Shown here: piece after piece, positions 19,000-27,406 of the stretch
Layout of the letters: every line of letters begins with the position of its first letter
Position numbering within the stretch: position 1 is the stretch's first letter
Assembly: GCA_012103455.1 (NCBI GenBank)
Contig: WLWT01000001.1
Span: 2,342,001 to 2,406,000, forward strand
Direction: 5' to 3'
Source of the DNA: Gammaproteobacteria bacterium
GTDB taxonomy: Bacteria; Pseudomonadota; Gammaproteobacteria; HK1
DNA length: 64,000 nt
Position numbers and translations under genes: made by a program
Notes under the pieces: generated by a model
Database searches by the model: none
Seen by the model: only the letters and a program-made list of their open reading frames with translations
What the model was told of the DNA's origin: nothing

Positions 19000-19806
19000 A
19001 TGCCTAGATTTGCAGCCAATCTGAGCATGATGTTTACCGAAGTCCCGTTCTTGGAGCGTTTCGAACGGGCCGCTACGGCTGGTTTTACCGCGGTCGAGTA
19101 TCTGTTTCCCTATGAGTTCGAGGCTGCGGTTCTCGCCGAGCGTTTGCGAAGAGCCGATCTGTCGCAGGTGCTATTCAACCTACCGCCCGGTGATTGGAGC
19201 CGTGGGGAGCGCGGGTTGGCGGCGCTCGCGGGACGTGAGGATGAATTCAAGCGGGCATTGGACGAGGCTGTGCGTTACGCGGGCATCATCGGCTGTCCCA
19301 GGTTGCACGTGATGGCCGGGCTAGTGCCCGATGAGGAGGCCAAAGCGGCTGCCATGGACACTTATCTCAAGAACTTGGAGTGGGCCTGCACGCAAGTGGC
19401 CGGTGAGCCGCTGACGTTGGTCATAGAGCCCATCAATAACCGGGATATTCCCGGCTATTTGTTGAATTATCAGTACCTCGCCCGGGAGGTCATCGAGCAG
19501 GTCGGACACACCAATTTACGCCTGCAATTAGACCTCTATCACGTGCAGATCATGGAGGGGGACTTGGCTGTTCACGTGCGGGACTACGCCGATATCACTG
19601 CGCACATGCAAATTGCCGGTGTACCTGAGCGGCACGAACCCGATACTGGCGAAATCAACTATCCGTATCTGTTCGAACTGATCGATGAGGTCGGCTATGA
19701 CGGTTGGGTCGGCTGTGAGTACCGCCCCCGCGGGCACACTGAGGCAGGCCTCGATTGGTTTGCCCCCTATGCGGTGGAGGAGCAGCGGGCGCAGGGCAAC
19801 CTATGA
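19000..19806 (+). CDS. hyi: Hydroxypyruvate isomerase / 2-oxo-tetronate isomerase (intact copy)
   Basis: The 268-residue TIM-barrel protein matches the Hyi/OtnI family, with MPRFAANLSMMFTEVPFLER at the start and metal-site residues in LVIEPINNRDIPGY, LQLDLYHVQI and the final VGCEYRPRG. OtnI enzymes interconvert 2-oxo- and 3-oxo-tetronate in threonate/erythronate breakdown; Hyi interconverts hydroxypyruvate and tartronate semialdehyde. The stop overlaps the next ATG (ATGA), so otnK was the coupled partner, which favours OtnI. The 3' part lies inside the 546-bp direct repeat. A GGAGGAG site precedes ATG 19000. Confidence 0.88.
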   Translation: MPRFAANLSMMFTEVPFLERFERAATAGFTAVEYLFPYEFEAAVLAERLRRADLSQVLFNLPPGDWSRGERGLAALAGREDEFKRALDEAVRYAGIIGCPRLHVMAGLVPDEEAKAAAMDTYLKNLEWACTQVAGEPLTLVIEPINNRDIPGYLLNYQYLAREVIEQVGHTNLRLQLDLYHVQIMEGDLAVHVRDYADITAHMQIAGVPERHEPDTGEINYPYLFELIDEVGYDGWVGCEYRPRGHTEAGLDWFAPYAVEEQRAQGNL

Positions 19807-20044
19807 GCGTGTTGCTAGGCTGCATAGCCGATGATTTTACCGGCGCTACCGATCTGGCCAACACGTTGGTTAAGGAAGGCATGCGGGTTGTTCAGATAAT
19901 CGGTGTGCCGGCGCCGGGTACCATCCCGGACGATGTGGATGCGCTCGTCGTGGCATTGAAGAGCCGCAGCATTCGCGCCAGCCAAGCGGTGGCTTTATCG
20001 CTGGCGGCGTTGCAACGGCTGCGCGAAGCGGGCGCCCGTCAAAT
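19499..20044 (+). repeat. Left copy of the 546-bp direct repeat flanking the genomic island
   Basis: This segment (3' end of hyi plus 5' end of otnK) recurs in the same orientation at 41064-41609. Both copies are 546 bp with no gaps. About 23 substitutions were counted by eye, many of them silent. Homology stops abruptly on each side. The copies bracket the 21-kb island. Confidence 0.95.
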
Positions 20045-20108
20045 ACACCTCGAATATTCGCCGCGCCGGACGCTGCTTGGCCGGCGTATTCGGTACCTCT
20101 ACGGATGA
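19803..20108 (+). pseudogene. otnK: 3-oxo-tetronate kinase, truncated copy (first about 80 residues)
   Basis: The frame starts [20 protein letters not shown], the hallmark N-terminus of OtnK/DUF1537 kinases, and follows the intact copy at 41368 up to EAGARQI. At 20045 the repeat ends and unrelated sequence takes the frame to a stop at 20108. About 320 residues, including the nucleotide-binding domain, are missing. The truncation marks the left junction of the island. Confidence 0.92.
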
Positions 20109-20190
20109 GATGATGAGCTCGCTCGCAGCGCCTTGATTGCACCGCAATCGTTGCGTAGATTGGACTCACGGAAGAACGGAGAGTTTGGCC

Positions 20191-20490
20191 ATGGCGAGCA
20201 TCACGATCCGCAACCTCGACGACGACGTGAAGACGCGCCTGCGCGCCGCCGAACACCACCGTTCCATGGAAGAGGAAGCGCGGCTGATCCTGCGCGATGC
20301 GGTAGGGCGCAAAGCGGATCCGCGGAACCTCGCGAGCATCGTGCGCTCGCATTTCGGACCGGACAACGGCGTGGATCCGGAGTTGCCGCCGCGCAGTGTG
20401 GCCGTCGGGCAGGTCGCCTTGGAAACCGCGCGGCGTTTGCGACTGGACCGGCCTTTGAGCGATTCAGGCTTCGACTCACGGCCGCTTTAG
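20191..20490 (+). CDS. FitA-like ribbon-helix-helix antitoxin (altered C-terminus)
   Basis: The 99-residue protein begins MASITIRNLDDDVKTRLRAA and contains EEEARLILRDAVGRK, the ribbon-helix-helix domain of FitA/VapB-type antitoxins that bind their own promoter. A GGAGAG site lies 7 nt upstream of ATG 20191. After about residue 66 (DPELPPR) the family sequence ends and a foreign tail follows. The partner PIN toxin gene that should start directly downstream is absent, and a transposase fragment is there instead. A FitB-like PIN remnant lies at the other end of the island (40066-40410). Confidence 0.7.
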   Translation: MASITIRNLDDDVKTRLRAAEHHRSMEEEARLILRDAVGRKADPRNLASIVRSHFGPDNGVDPELPPRSVAVGQVALETARRLRLDRPLSDSGFDSRPL

Positions 20491-20759
20491 GCACCCTCAT
20501 CGCGCGCATGGTCTGTCCGGCTAGCGAGTTCTATACCCAGGCCTGGCTGCAACAACACAGTGCCTTGGGTGAACTCATCGAGCAGGATTTTGCCCACACC
20601 GATTGGATGCAACTCTATCGGATTGCCGACCGTCTTTACGCTCATAAAACAGCGTTGGAGACATTTCTCTATAAGCGCGAGCGTGACCTGTTTGAGTTCG
20701 ATGAAGTCATCACGCTCAAGGTGTTGATGGAGTCACCAGAGTCAGCGACCACCGTGTAG
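20470..20759 (+). pseudogene. IS1634-type transposase fragment
   Basis: In a frame different from the antitoxin, the sequence reads ALGTLIARMVCPASEFYTQA, then SALGELIEQDF and FLYKRERDLFEFDEVITL, as in IS1634/IS4-type transposases just before the first catalytic aspartate. The expected YDLTNTYFEG block is replaced by unrelated sequence and a stop at 20759. Both ends of the element are missing. Confidence 0.6.
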
Positions 20760-20820
20760 TGCCATAACTGCATCTTACGACCCTCTAACACACTGATTTA
20801 CAAGACAATTGACGACTGCA

Positions 20821-21069
20821 ATGTCAAACATGGGCCGGCATCGGGCCGAACTGGTCACCGATGACGCGAGGGCGCTGCGCGAGCAGTTCGAAGCGGTCAC
20901 CGGCGAACGGTTATCGGCGCTGGAGGGGATGGGCGAAAGTGCGAAGGAAGTTCCGGGGAAAACGGTCGAAGCCGATATTGCGCGGGATGGATTACTAGGC
21001 AAATCCAAGGATCATGCTGCGGACAAGGCGCCGATGACGAAGCGGATCGAACACGAACTGGGGCTGTGA
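20821..21069 (+). CDS. Small hypothetical protein, about 82 residues
   Basis: The frame gives an acidic, helical protein with HRAELVTDDARALREQFEAV, GERLSALEGM and a PGKTVEADIARDG segment. I do not recognise a characterised family. The composition is normal for coding DNA in this region, but the gene stands alone between a transposase fragment and the convergent DUF499 gene. Start could be ATG 20821 or ATG 20830. It may be a plasmid- or island-borne accessory gene. Confidence 0.4.
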   Translation: MSNMGRHRAELVTDDARALREQFEAVTGERLSALEGMGESAKEVPGKTVEADIARDGLLGKSKDHAADKAPMTKRIEHELGL

Positions 21070-21178
21070 CATGGCACTGCAAGCGCGCTGCGAGGTTCAA
21101 TGAAGCCGGGGAGCGCCCACTGATGCTGCTCGACTACACGGAAGGGCGAACTGTGGCGTCCGTGCTCCAATAAGGCAT

Positions 21179-24100
21179 TCAATCCTTTTCGAAGGCGTGA
21201 GCATCCAACCGCAGGCTCGCGCTGTTTTCCGTAACGATCCGCTCGACATGCTCCGGCACGCCAGAAGGCACGTTCACCTCGATCTCGAGTGTGATTCGAA
21301 CCTCAGAACCCACCAAACCATCTAAGTGAGCGACCACCTCCTCCGCAATCCGACTGGCTTCCGGGCCAATGCGAGCGTGACTGAGTGTCGCCGTCGCGTG
21401 GAACCGACGAGGCGCCACCCGCTCCAATCGCTCGCGGTTCAGAGCTTCGGTCGGCTGAGCGGACTCGCTCGAATTGGGAGCGGCCGGAGGGGGGGCTTCT
21501 GGCTGAGTCGTATTCGGGGCTTCGGTATCGATCTGGGCGCGGGCAACCGTTGATTTGACAACCAGGCCGTTACTGTCGCGAGTGATATCGATACCGTGCG
21601 TGATTCGCAATCCACGGTAACGCTTCGCGACCTCGTCGAATCCGTCGGCGAACGCGAATGTATCGTGTTCCCACGTCAGGAGCCCAACGCCGCCCTTGAC
21701 TGCGCGAACGAGCACATCTGCACTCGTGAGCCGCGGCAGGTACAGATACTGCCCGAAGTCTTCCGTCAACTGGCGTACGCCGACATGATCGCCGCGCCAA
21801 AGCGGTACGTCGTCCAGGTGCAGTCGAAGTACGGCAGGACCCAGATCGGCCACCAAGAGCTCCTCGCTCAGAAGCCGACGCGAGGTTCGTTCTGCAAGCG
21901 GGCCCGATGCGGACAGATTCAGCGACTTCCAGGATACGTCGGAACTCGGTGACTGCTGCTCGGGAACGATCAGCCATCGATATGTCTCCGGAACCCTTGC
22001 CCGAACCGTGGCGCTCGCCGCCTCCTGTTGAGTCCGAGCCTGGCCGGCCTGATGGGGGTCCAGGTTGAGCCTTTCCACGTCTTTGACGATCGACTTCCAA
22101 GCCAAGAACCGTCGCAGCGCCTCGTCCAGTTCCTGATATCGTGCCCGGTCCGCTGCTAGAAACGCCAAGGCGTTGCGGAACAGCCTCGGGGCTGCGCCGC
22201 GGGACTCCAGGATCGTAGCCGCCAGCGTTTGGGCGGGATTGTCCGCTCCGCGGACATGGTGCGTATCTGGCGGCAGCACGACCAAGCGAGCGTCGCTTTC
22301 GTCGGCCACGTCCGCAGGAGATTTCGGGAACGTGTGAATGCGTGCGAAGGCGCCCTTTTCGCGCAGTTCGCTCCTGAGCCGGCCTTCGAGCTCGGAAGCC
22401 ACCGCGCCCGAGTCGCGCCGAAGCTCCTCTGCCCGATCCTCTGCGAGCTTGGCCACCGTCGGCTGGGTGTCGTACCAGTACCGCGTGCCGTCCTGGTAGA
22501 GATAAGTGGCCCGAACCGCGAGACGGCGAAGTCCGTCGCCGAAGACGGCTGGCGGCTCCGACGGCACAACGCAGCCGAGCTTGATGCGCGTGTCCTCGAT
22601 GCCTCGCCGCGCGGCTTCCGCGATCGGTGCGGAGCCCAGATAGATCGTGCGCGCGACTCGTTGCGTTGCGCGGAGTTTGCCCAGATTGGGTGCATCGCCA
22701 TCGATCGCGACCGGCAGCGAGTTGGCACCATCGATATCCTTCTCGATCACAGGCGTCCAGTTGTCGGAAAGGTACCGCGTGAGTTCGTTCTGCACGCGCG
22801 TATTGTCCAGATGGACGTTCCAGGGCTGTATCAAGGGACTGCGATCGCCGGTTTCCCACAGGCTGTGGATCACCGCCGCCATCAGACGCAGCACGCCGCG
22901 GGTGCGCTGGAACCTCGCGAGCGAGGACCAGTCGGTGTAAAGGCGGTCGAACACCTCCGGATGGATCGGATAGGCCGCCTGAATGCGTCGCTCATACTCC
23001 GCCGTCGCGCAGGCAGCGGGAAACTCCGCGCCGTGCTTCATATATAAATCGGCGAAAGCCCGTGCGGTGACGTCCCGCTGCTTGCGAGCCTCCCCGTCGG
23101 CTAGCGGCTTGAACAATCGCCGCCTGACGATTTCGAATCCTTCCTCGGCTGTCGCCGGCCGCCAAGGCGATTCGACGCGCGCAATTACGTTGCGAAGGCG
23201 CTCAAGTGCATCGTGGCCGCGTCTGCCTCCCACCTCCGAATCATCGACTTCGGCGCCTGCCCCGGCAGCCTGGTCCGACGCGGGCAGGGACACCATCAGC
23301 AGGCAGTTCTCCGTCAGCTTGACCGCCTCGGTCAGAGCCTGTGCGAAGGTGAACTGAGTCTCGAACGTTCCGCCCGGCAGGCCCGATTCGTCATGAAGTT
23401 GGCGGGCGTACGCCACCCACTCGTCGATCAGAATGGCGCACGGTCCATGGTCATCCAGTAGCTCGCGCAGCTTGTGTCCAGGGTTGGTCGCGCGCTCGTC
23501 ATCGACACGCACGCGCTCATAGGCCGCCCGGCCACCGAGCTGATACGCCAACTCGCCCCAGAGCGTGTGAGCGACCGTGCCGTCGGCCTTCGGTTCCGGG
23601 TCGCCGGGAGAAATCTGGGTCCCTACCAGAATCGCTAGCCGGACGGGTTGGACGCGGGTGACCTCGGCTTCTTCGAGTACTGCGCCCAATCCCGGCACCG
23701 TCTGCGCGTCGATGCCGGAGAACAGATGGTACAGGGCCAGCATGGAGTGCGTTTTGCCGCCTCCGAAGTTGGTCTGAAGCTGTATGACCGGAGCGCCGTC
23801 TCCTTCCGAGAGACGGCGGATCGCGCCGACTAGCAACGACTTCAGACTCGCCGTCAGGTATGTGCGTCGAAAGAACTCGATCGGATCGCGGTACTCGTCG
23901 ATACCTTGGCCCCGGTGCACTTGGCCTAGATCGGCCGCGAATTCCGCTTGCTGATAGCGCCCGGTCGCCACGTCATCATGGGGTTCGACAACGTCCCGCC
24001 AAGCCTTGACGCCCGAAGTCGCCAAAGCATCCAGCTGGCGGGAGACAACCCGCCGAGTCTCGCCGCGCACCTGCCCGTCCAACACCAGGCGGCGAAGGTC

Positions 24101-24502
24101 CATCTTCATCCGCCCGACCTCCGCCGCCTGCGGTGCCGACACCGCCGCAAGCATGCGCTCCGCAGAGTCGAGCGCGCGGTCTGTGTCATCGCTAGAGAAC
24201 CGCTCCTGATGCGCCCACTTGTTCCGCCAGTCGCGCAATTCGGACACCAGACCGCGGCCGCTGTGGCCAAGCGTGTCTTGGAACACCTCGCGCCAGACGT
24301 CGGTCATCAGCCGCAAGAGGCCCGAGGCGTCCCATTGGTCTATCGGCTTGTTCGCTAGACGCGGCTCGTCCGTGTAACGCTGGATGCGTTCCAAGGGCAC
24401 GCGCTTGGAACGGGCGCGTATCTCGCGGATCACGTACGGTGCGAGTCCGCTGCGCAGTAGTTCCAGCGCCTTGCCTACGCGTTCGCGGTTGGTCGTCGCC
24501 AT
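21179..24502 (-). CDS. DUF499-family AAA ATPase with N-terminal Swt1-like HEPN domain
   Basis: The 1107-residue protein starts at ATG 24502 (MATTNRERVGKALELLRSG) with a GAGGGG site upstream. The N-terminal 120 residues look like a Swt1-type HEPN domain, a fold often found in RNA-cleaving toxins. A Walker A motif, NFGGGKTHSM, lies near residue 245 and a Walker B-like ILIDEWVAYARQ near 357. DUF499 ATPases occur in defence islands beside DUF1156 methyltransferases and helicases, as here. They are presumed to power restriction or sensing of foreign DNA. The gene is divergent from the integrase pair across about 100 bp. It appears intact. Confidence 0.8.
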   Translation of the reverse strand: MATTNRERVGKALELLRSGLAPYVIREIRARSKRVPLERIQRYTDEPRLANKPIDQWDASGLLRLMTDVWREVFQDTLGHSGRGLVSELRDWRNKWAHQERFSSDDTDRALDSAERMLAAVSAPQAAEVGRMKMDLRRLVLDGQVRGETRRVVSRQLDALATSGVKAWRDVVEPHDDVATGRYQQAEFAADLGQVHRGQGIDEYRDPIEFFRRTYLTASLKSLLVGAIRRLSEGDGAPVIQLQTNFGGGKTHSMLALYHLFSGIDAQTVPGLGAVLEEAEVTRVQPVRLAILVGTQISPGDPEPKADGTVAHTLWGELAYQLGGRAAYERVRVDDERATNPGHKLRELLDDHGPCAILIDEWVAYARQLHDESGLPGGTFETQFTFAQALTEAVKLTENCLLMVSLPASDQAAGAGAEVDDSEVGGRRGHDALERLRNVIARVESPWRPATAEEGFEIVRRRLFKPLADGEARKQRDVTARAFADLYMKHGAEFPAACATAEYERRIQAAYPIHPEVFDRLYTDWSSLARFQRTRGVLRLMAAVIHSLWETGDRSPLIQPWNVHLDNTRVQNELTRYLSDNWTPVIEKDIDGANSLPVAIDGDAPNLGKLRATQRVARTIYLGSAPIAEAARRGIEDTRIKLGCVVPSEPPAVFGDGLRRLAVRATYLYQDGTRYWYDTQPTVAKLAEDRAEELRRDSGAVASELEGRLRSELREKGAFARIHTFPKSPADVADESDARLVVLPPDTHHVRGADNPAQTLAATILESRGAAPRLFRNALAFLAADRARYQELDEALRRFLAWKSIVKDVERLNLDPHQAGQARTQQEAASATVRARVPETYRWLIVPEQQSPSSDVSWKSLNLSASGPLAERTSRRLLSEELLVADLGPAVLRLHLDDVPLWRGDHVGVRQLTEDFGQYLYLPRLTSADVLVRAVKGGVGLLTWEHDTFAFADGFDEVAKRYRGLRITHGIDITRDSNGLVVKSTVARAQIDTEAPNTTQPEAPPPAAPNSSESAQPTEALNRERLERVAPRRFHATATLSHARIGPEASRIAEEVVAHLDGLVGSEVRITLEIEVNVPSGVPEHVERIVTENSASLRLDAHAFEKD

Positions 24503-24605
24503 AGATCCCCTCGTGGGCGAGTGTCGCCGCCTCGATCCGGATGCGGACCGGGGCCATCCACGAGGCCGCGACCGTACCTTCGCCAATGCAGATTTCCCTT
24601 ACATC

Positions 24606-25490
24606 ATGGAGCACAACGCCTTGCATGAAAAGCCAACAGCCCTATTCGGACCTCTGGCCGATTCGGTCATCTATCGCCAATCGCGCTTGTGGAAGCCTCG
24701 CACGCTGGCGGTCAATCGCTGCTATCTGCGCAATCAGATCCTGCCGTTCTTCGCGCAGAGACCTGTTGCGGAAGTCTCGCCGGGCGAGGTCCGGCAGTGG
24801 TTCGCTTCCCTGCACGCCACGCCGGCTGCGGCGAACCGCGCCTTGCCTGTGCTCTCGGCTGTGTTCCACGAAGCGGAACGGCTGGGACTTCGTCCCCAAA
24901 ACAGCAATCCCTGCGCGGGTGTACGGCGCTACCGCGCACCGGGACGCAGCCGCTTTCTCACCCCTGCGGAAACCCATCGACTCGGTACCGTACTTGCCGA
25001 ACGCGAACGCGACGCCCCCGACGCGGCTGCCCTTGTGCGCCTGCTGATCCTCACCGGCTGCCGCCAGGGCGAGATTCGGCATCTGCGGTGGGACGAATAC
25101 CGGGAAGGTAATCTGTACCTTCGCGACAGCAAGACCGGACCACGAACGGTGTGGCTCTGCGGCGCGAGCCGGCTCGTCCTGGCGGCTCTCGAAAGGACGT
25201 CGGCCTGGGTCTTTCCGGCCAGGAGGGACGAAGGTCCCATGCGCACGGAAACCCTGTACCGGCACTGGCGAGACATTCGGGCGGCGGCCAGATTGCCGGA
25301 TGTGCGCCTCCACGACCTCCGACACTCCTACGCCAGCTTCGCCCTGGCTCAGGGCGAGACCGTGTTGACGATAGGTCGCCTGCTCGGGCATCGCGACGCG
25401 GCGACCACACTGCGGTATCTGCACTTCAACGATTTGCTCGCGATACAGGCCGTGCAGACAGTCGCCGCTGCTATGGCGCATCGACCATGA
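24606..25490 (+). CDS. Tyrosine recombinase/integrase 1 of a tandem pair
   Basis: The 294-residue protein has a SAM-like core-binding domain, PGEVRQWFASLHATPAAANR, and a complete catalytic domain: first Arg in GCRQGEIRHLRW, HxxR in LHDLRHSYAS, and the nucleophile Tyr in TTLRYLHF. All catalytic residues are present. ATG 24606 is chosen because the frame upstream overlaps the divergent DUF499 gene. Its stop overlaps the start of the next integrase (ATGA), so the two are translationally coupled. It may move the island or act on the inverted methyltransferase segment nearby; both are inference. Confidence 0.88.
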   Translation: MEHNALHEKPTALFGPLADSVIYRQSRLWKPRTLAVNRCYLRNQILPFFAQRPVAEVSPGEVRQWFASLHATPAAANRALPVLSAVFHEAERLGLRPQNSNPCAGVRRYRAPGRSRFLTPAETHRLGTVLAERERDAPDAAALVRLLILTGCRQGEIRHLRWDEYREGNLYLRDSKTGPRTVWLCGASRLVLAALERTSAWVFPARRDEGPMRTETLYRHWRDIRAAARLPDVRLHDLRHSYASFALAQGETVLTIGRLLGHRDAATTLRYLHFNDLLAIQAVQTVAAAMAHRP

Positions 25491-26379
25491 CGACGTTCGC
25501 GGATTTCGTAGCGGCGCCCTGGACAGTTGTATGCCATGAGCCGTGCAAGCCCTCCACCAAAGGCCGGGTCGAGAGTTTGCTGCGCACGCAACTACTCCCC
25601 GAGTTCGGGCCCTTTGACCTGAATCGGCTGGGCGACGAGGACATATCGCGGTGGTTCGACTGCTACTCAAGGACCGCGCCCGCAGGCGCAAACCGTGCCT
25701 TGGATGTGCTGCTCCAAATCCTGAACTTCGCCGTTGAGTGCGGCAAGCTCGCGGCGAATCCCGCCCGTACCATTCGGCGCAACCCGCGGCCCAGGAAGAC
25801 GCGGTTCCTGACTCGCGCGGAGATCAGACGGCTGCACCAAGCGCTGGACGCCCATCGCGGGAGAGGGTCCGGCGTGCAGCAGGCCGACATCATCCGTCTC
25901 TTGCTGCTGACCGGGTGCCGCAAGGGCGAGCTGATAGCTTTGCGCTGGTCGGAGGTTCATGACGACAGACTCGTGCTGAGCGATTCAAAGACCGGTCCCC
26001 GAGCGGTTTTTCTCAGCGCCGAGGCCCAAGCTATCCTTACGAGGCAACCCCGCATCGGACCGTACGTCTTCCCGTCCCCCACTGACCCTTCGGCCAACCG
26101 ATCGGCGGAACTTTCGCTCTGGAGAAAGGTCCGGCGAACCGCAAACATCGCGGATGTACGTCTCCACGACCTCCGGCATTCCTTCGCCAGCCACGCGGTC
26201 ATGGCTGGCGTTCCCCTGCCCGTGGTGTCTCGTCTGCTGGGTCATGCGCAGATGCGCATGACGCTGCGCAGATGCGCATGACGCTGCGCTACGCGCATGT
26301 GAGCGACCGGGAGACCGAAGCCGCGGCCGAGCGCATCGGATCGGCAATCTCGGCTGTCCTGACCGGGGCCAGCAGTTGA
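25487..26379 (+). pseudogene. Tyrosine recombinase/integrase 2, frameshifted by a 20-bp tandem duplication
   Basis: From ATG 25487 the protein shows GCRKGELIALRW, LHDLRHSFASH and [12 protein letters not shown], all typical of the integrase catalytic domain. A 20-bp unit is present twice (26247-26266 and 26267-26286), which shifts the frame and stops translation at 26281. The catalytic Tyr is lost. With one unit the frame would continue [19 protein letters not shown] to a stop at 26379. The rest of the gene is intact, so the lesion looks recent and could revert by slippage. It is paired with integrase 1. Confidence 0.85.
26247..26286. repeat. Two tandem 20-bp units in integrase 2
   Basis: The unit CGCAGATGCGCATGACGCTG occurs twice head to tail with no mismatch. 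Because 20 is not a multiple of three, gain or loss of one unit turns the integrase reading frame off or on just before its catalytic tyrosine. Confidence 0.95.
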
Positions 26380-26474
26380 CGCGAACCGACCCTTGGCGGA
26401 GACTTTCGTTCAGAGGCTGCCTTGGCTCAACGATTCTTCGGGAGCCTCCACGATTCGTTCCCCGAGAGGATCTC

Positions 26475-26774
26475 TTGCGCAGGAAACTCATCGAAATTGC
26501 GCTCCCGCTTGACGAGATCAATGCGGCCGGCGCACGCGAGAAGTCCATCCGTCACGGCCACCCGTCCACCCTGCATCTCTGGTGGTCCCGCAAGCCCTTG
26601 GCGGTCGCCCGCGCAGTAATTTTCGGTCAGTTGGTGGACGATCCGTCATCGGTACCGGAGGAGTTTCCGACACCGGAGGAGCAGGCGGGTGAGCGCGAGC
26701 GCTTGTTCGGCATTCTGCGCGAGTTGGTGAAATGGGAAAACACCGGCAACGAGCAGTTGGCTCTTGCAGCCTAA
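26475..26774 (+). pseudogene. Orphan 5' end of a DUF1156 methyltransferase (alternative N-terminus)
   Basis: The frame from TTG 26475 (AGAGGA five nt upstream) reads [18 protein letters not shown], then [20 protein letters not shown], paralleling the start of the full methyltransferase on the opposite strand. The first half differs from it at many positions; from 26622 to 26753 the DNA is identical to 30139-30008 in inverted orientation. Three codons after that it diverges and soon stops at 26774. On its own it encodes no enzyme. It could supply an alternative 5' end if the intervening segment inverted. Confidence 0.8.
26622..26753 (+). repeat. Inverted repeat, 132 bp, left arm
   Basis: This stretch is the exact reverse complement of 30008-30139. 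It covers codons 53-96 of the DUF1156 methyltransferase. Sequence similarity continues upstream in diverged form but stops sharply downstream. Confidence 0.93.
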
Positions 26775-26849
26775 TCCAGGATGACGTCACCACGGAGTTC
26801 GCCCTGTCGTCGCGTCGTTCGCGACCTTCAAGTGCGCAAGCCACGAGCC

Positions 26850-27077
26850 TCACGCTCCCTCTTCAAACTCGGTGCGGGACAGCCCCGATTGGCGAATGAT
26901 CGACATCAGCGTGCCGGTCCGCAATTCTCGATGAATCGGCACCGGAACTGTCACCGTTCCACCTGGGCCGGACCTCTGCATGATGACGTGGCTACCGCGT
27001 CGCCGGACTTCCGCGAATCCGTGCGCTTCGAGTATCCGACACACCTCCCGGCCGGAGTGCGGTCTCAGCCTAGCCAA
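26850..27077 (-). CDS. hicA: HicA-type mRNA interferase toxin
   Basis: The 75-residue protein has the double-stranded-RNA-binding-like HicA fold, with SGREVCRILEAHGF and the catalytic histidine in RRRGSHVIMQR. HicA toxins cleave mRNA. The start appears to be TTG 27077, overlapping the end of hicB by 8 bp. The antitoxin gene is upstream, the reverse of the classical hicA-hicB order but common in the family. The pair lies inside the segment bounded by the 132-bp inverted repeats. Confidence 0.85.
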   Translation of the reverse strand: MARLRPHSGREVCRILEAHGFAEVRRRGSHVIMQRSGPGGTVTVPVPIHRELRTGTLMSIIRQSGLSRTEFEEGA

Positions 27078-27291
27078 CGGCTATTTCGACGTCGGTGACG
27101 TAAACCTCGCGTTTGGCGCGACGTTCTATTTCCTCGGCCGAGGCGGCCTCGAAAAAGAGGGTAAGCGCTTCTTGGAGATTCGCGCGGGCCTCCGCAACGC
27201 TGTCTCCTTGGCTGGCCACATCCACCTCGGGACACAGCGCGACGTACCCAGTTCCTTCGCGCTCGACAATAGCCGTCAATCGCCTGTTCAT
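27070..27291 (-). CDS. hicB: HicB-type antitoxin
   Basis: The 73-residue protein has the HicB partial RNase H fold: LTAIVEREGTGYVALCPEV, then ASQGDSVAEARANLQEAL. It neutralises HicA. The C-terminal DNA-binding domain of longer HicB proteins is absent, so autoregulation may need other parts. An excellent GGAGGTAAGG site precedes ATG 27289-27291. It sits 115 bp downstream of the methyltransferase stop on the same strand. Confidence 0.85.
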   Translation of the reverse strand: MNRRLTAIVEREGTGYVALCPEVDVASQGDSVAEARANLQEALTLFFEAASAEEIERRAKREVYVTDVEIAVG

Positions 27292-27406
27292 ACCTTACCT
27301 CCGCCAAAGTGTGGTTTGCTCGTCCGCGAGGCAGCGGCTTGCCTTGCCGGGAGTCATGCGGTGCCTGACATCGGCTTCCCCGTACACAACCCTTGGAGCA
27401 CGCCGG

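Noticed and set aside
20133..20759. A single 208-codon plus-strand gene covering the antitoxin and transposase regions
   Set aside because: Its first part is an out-of-frame shadow of the FitA-like antitoxin; only the last third shows transposase homology.
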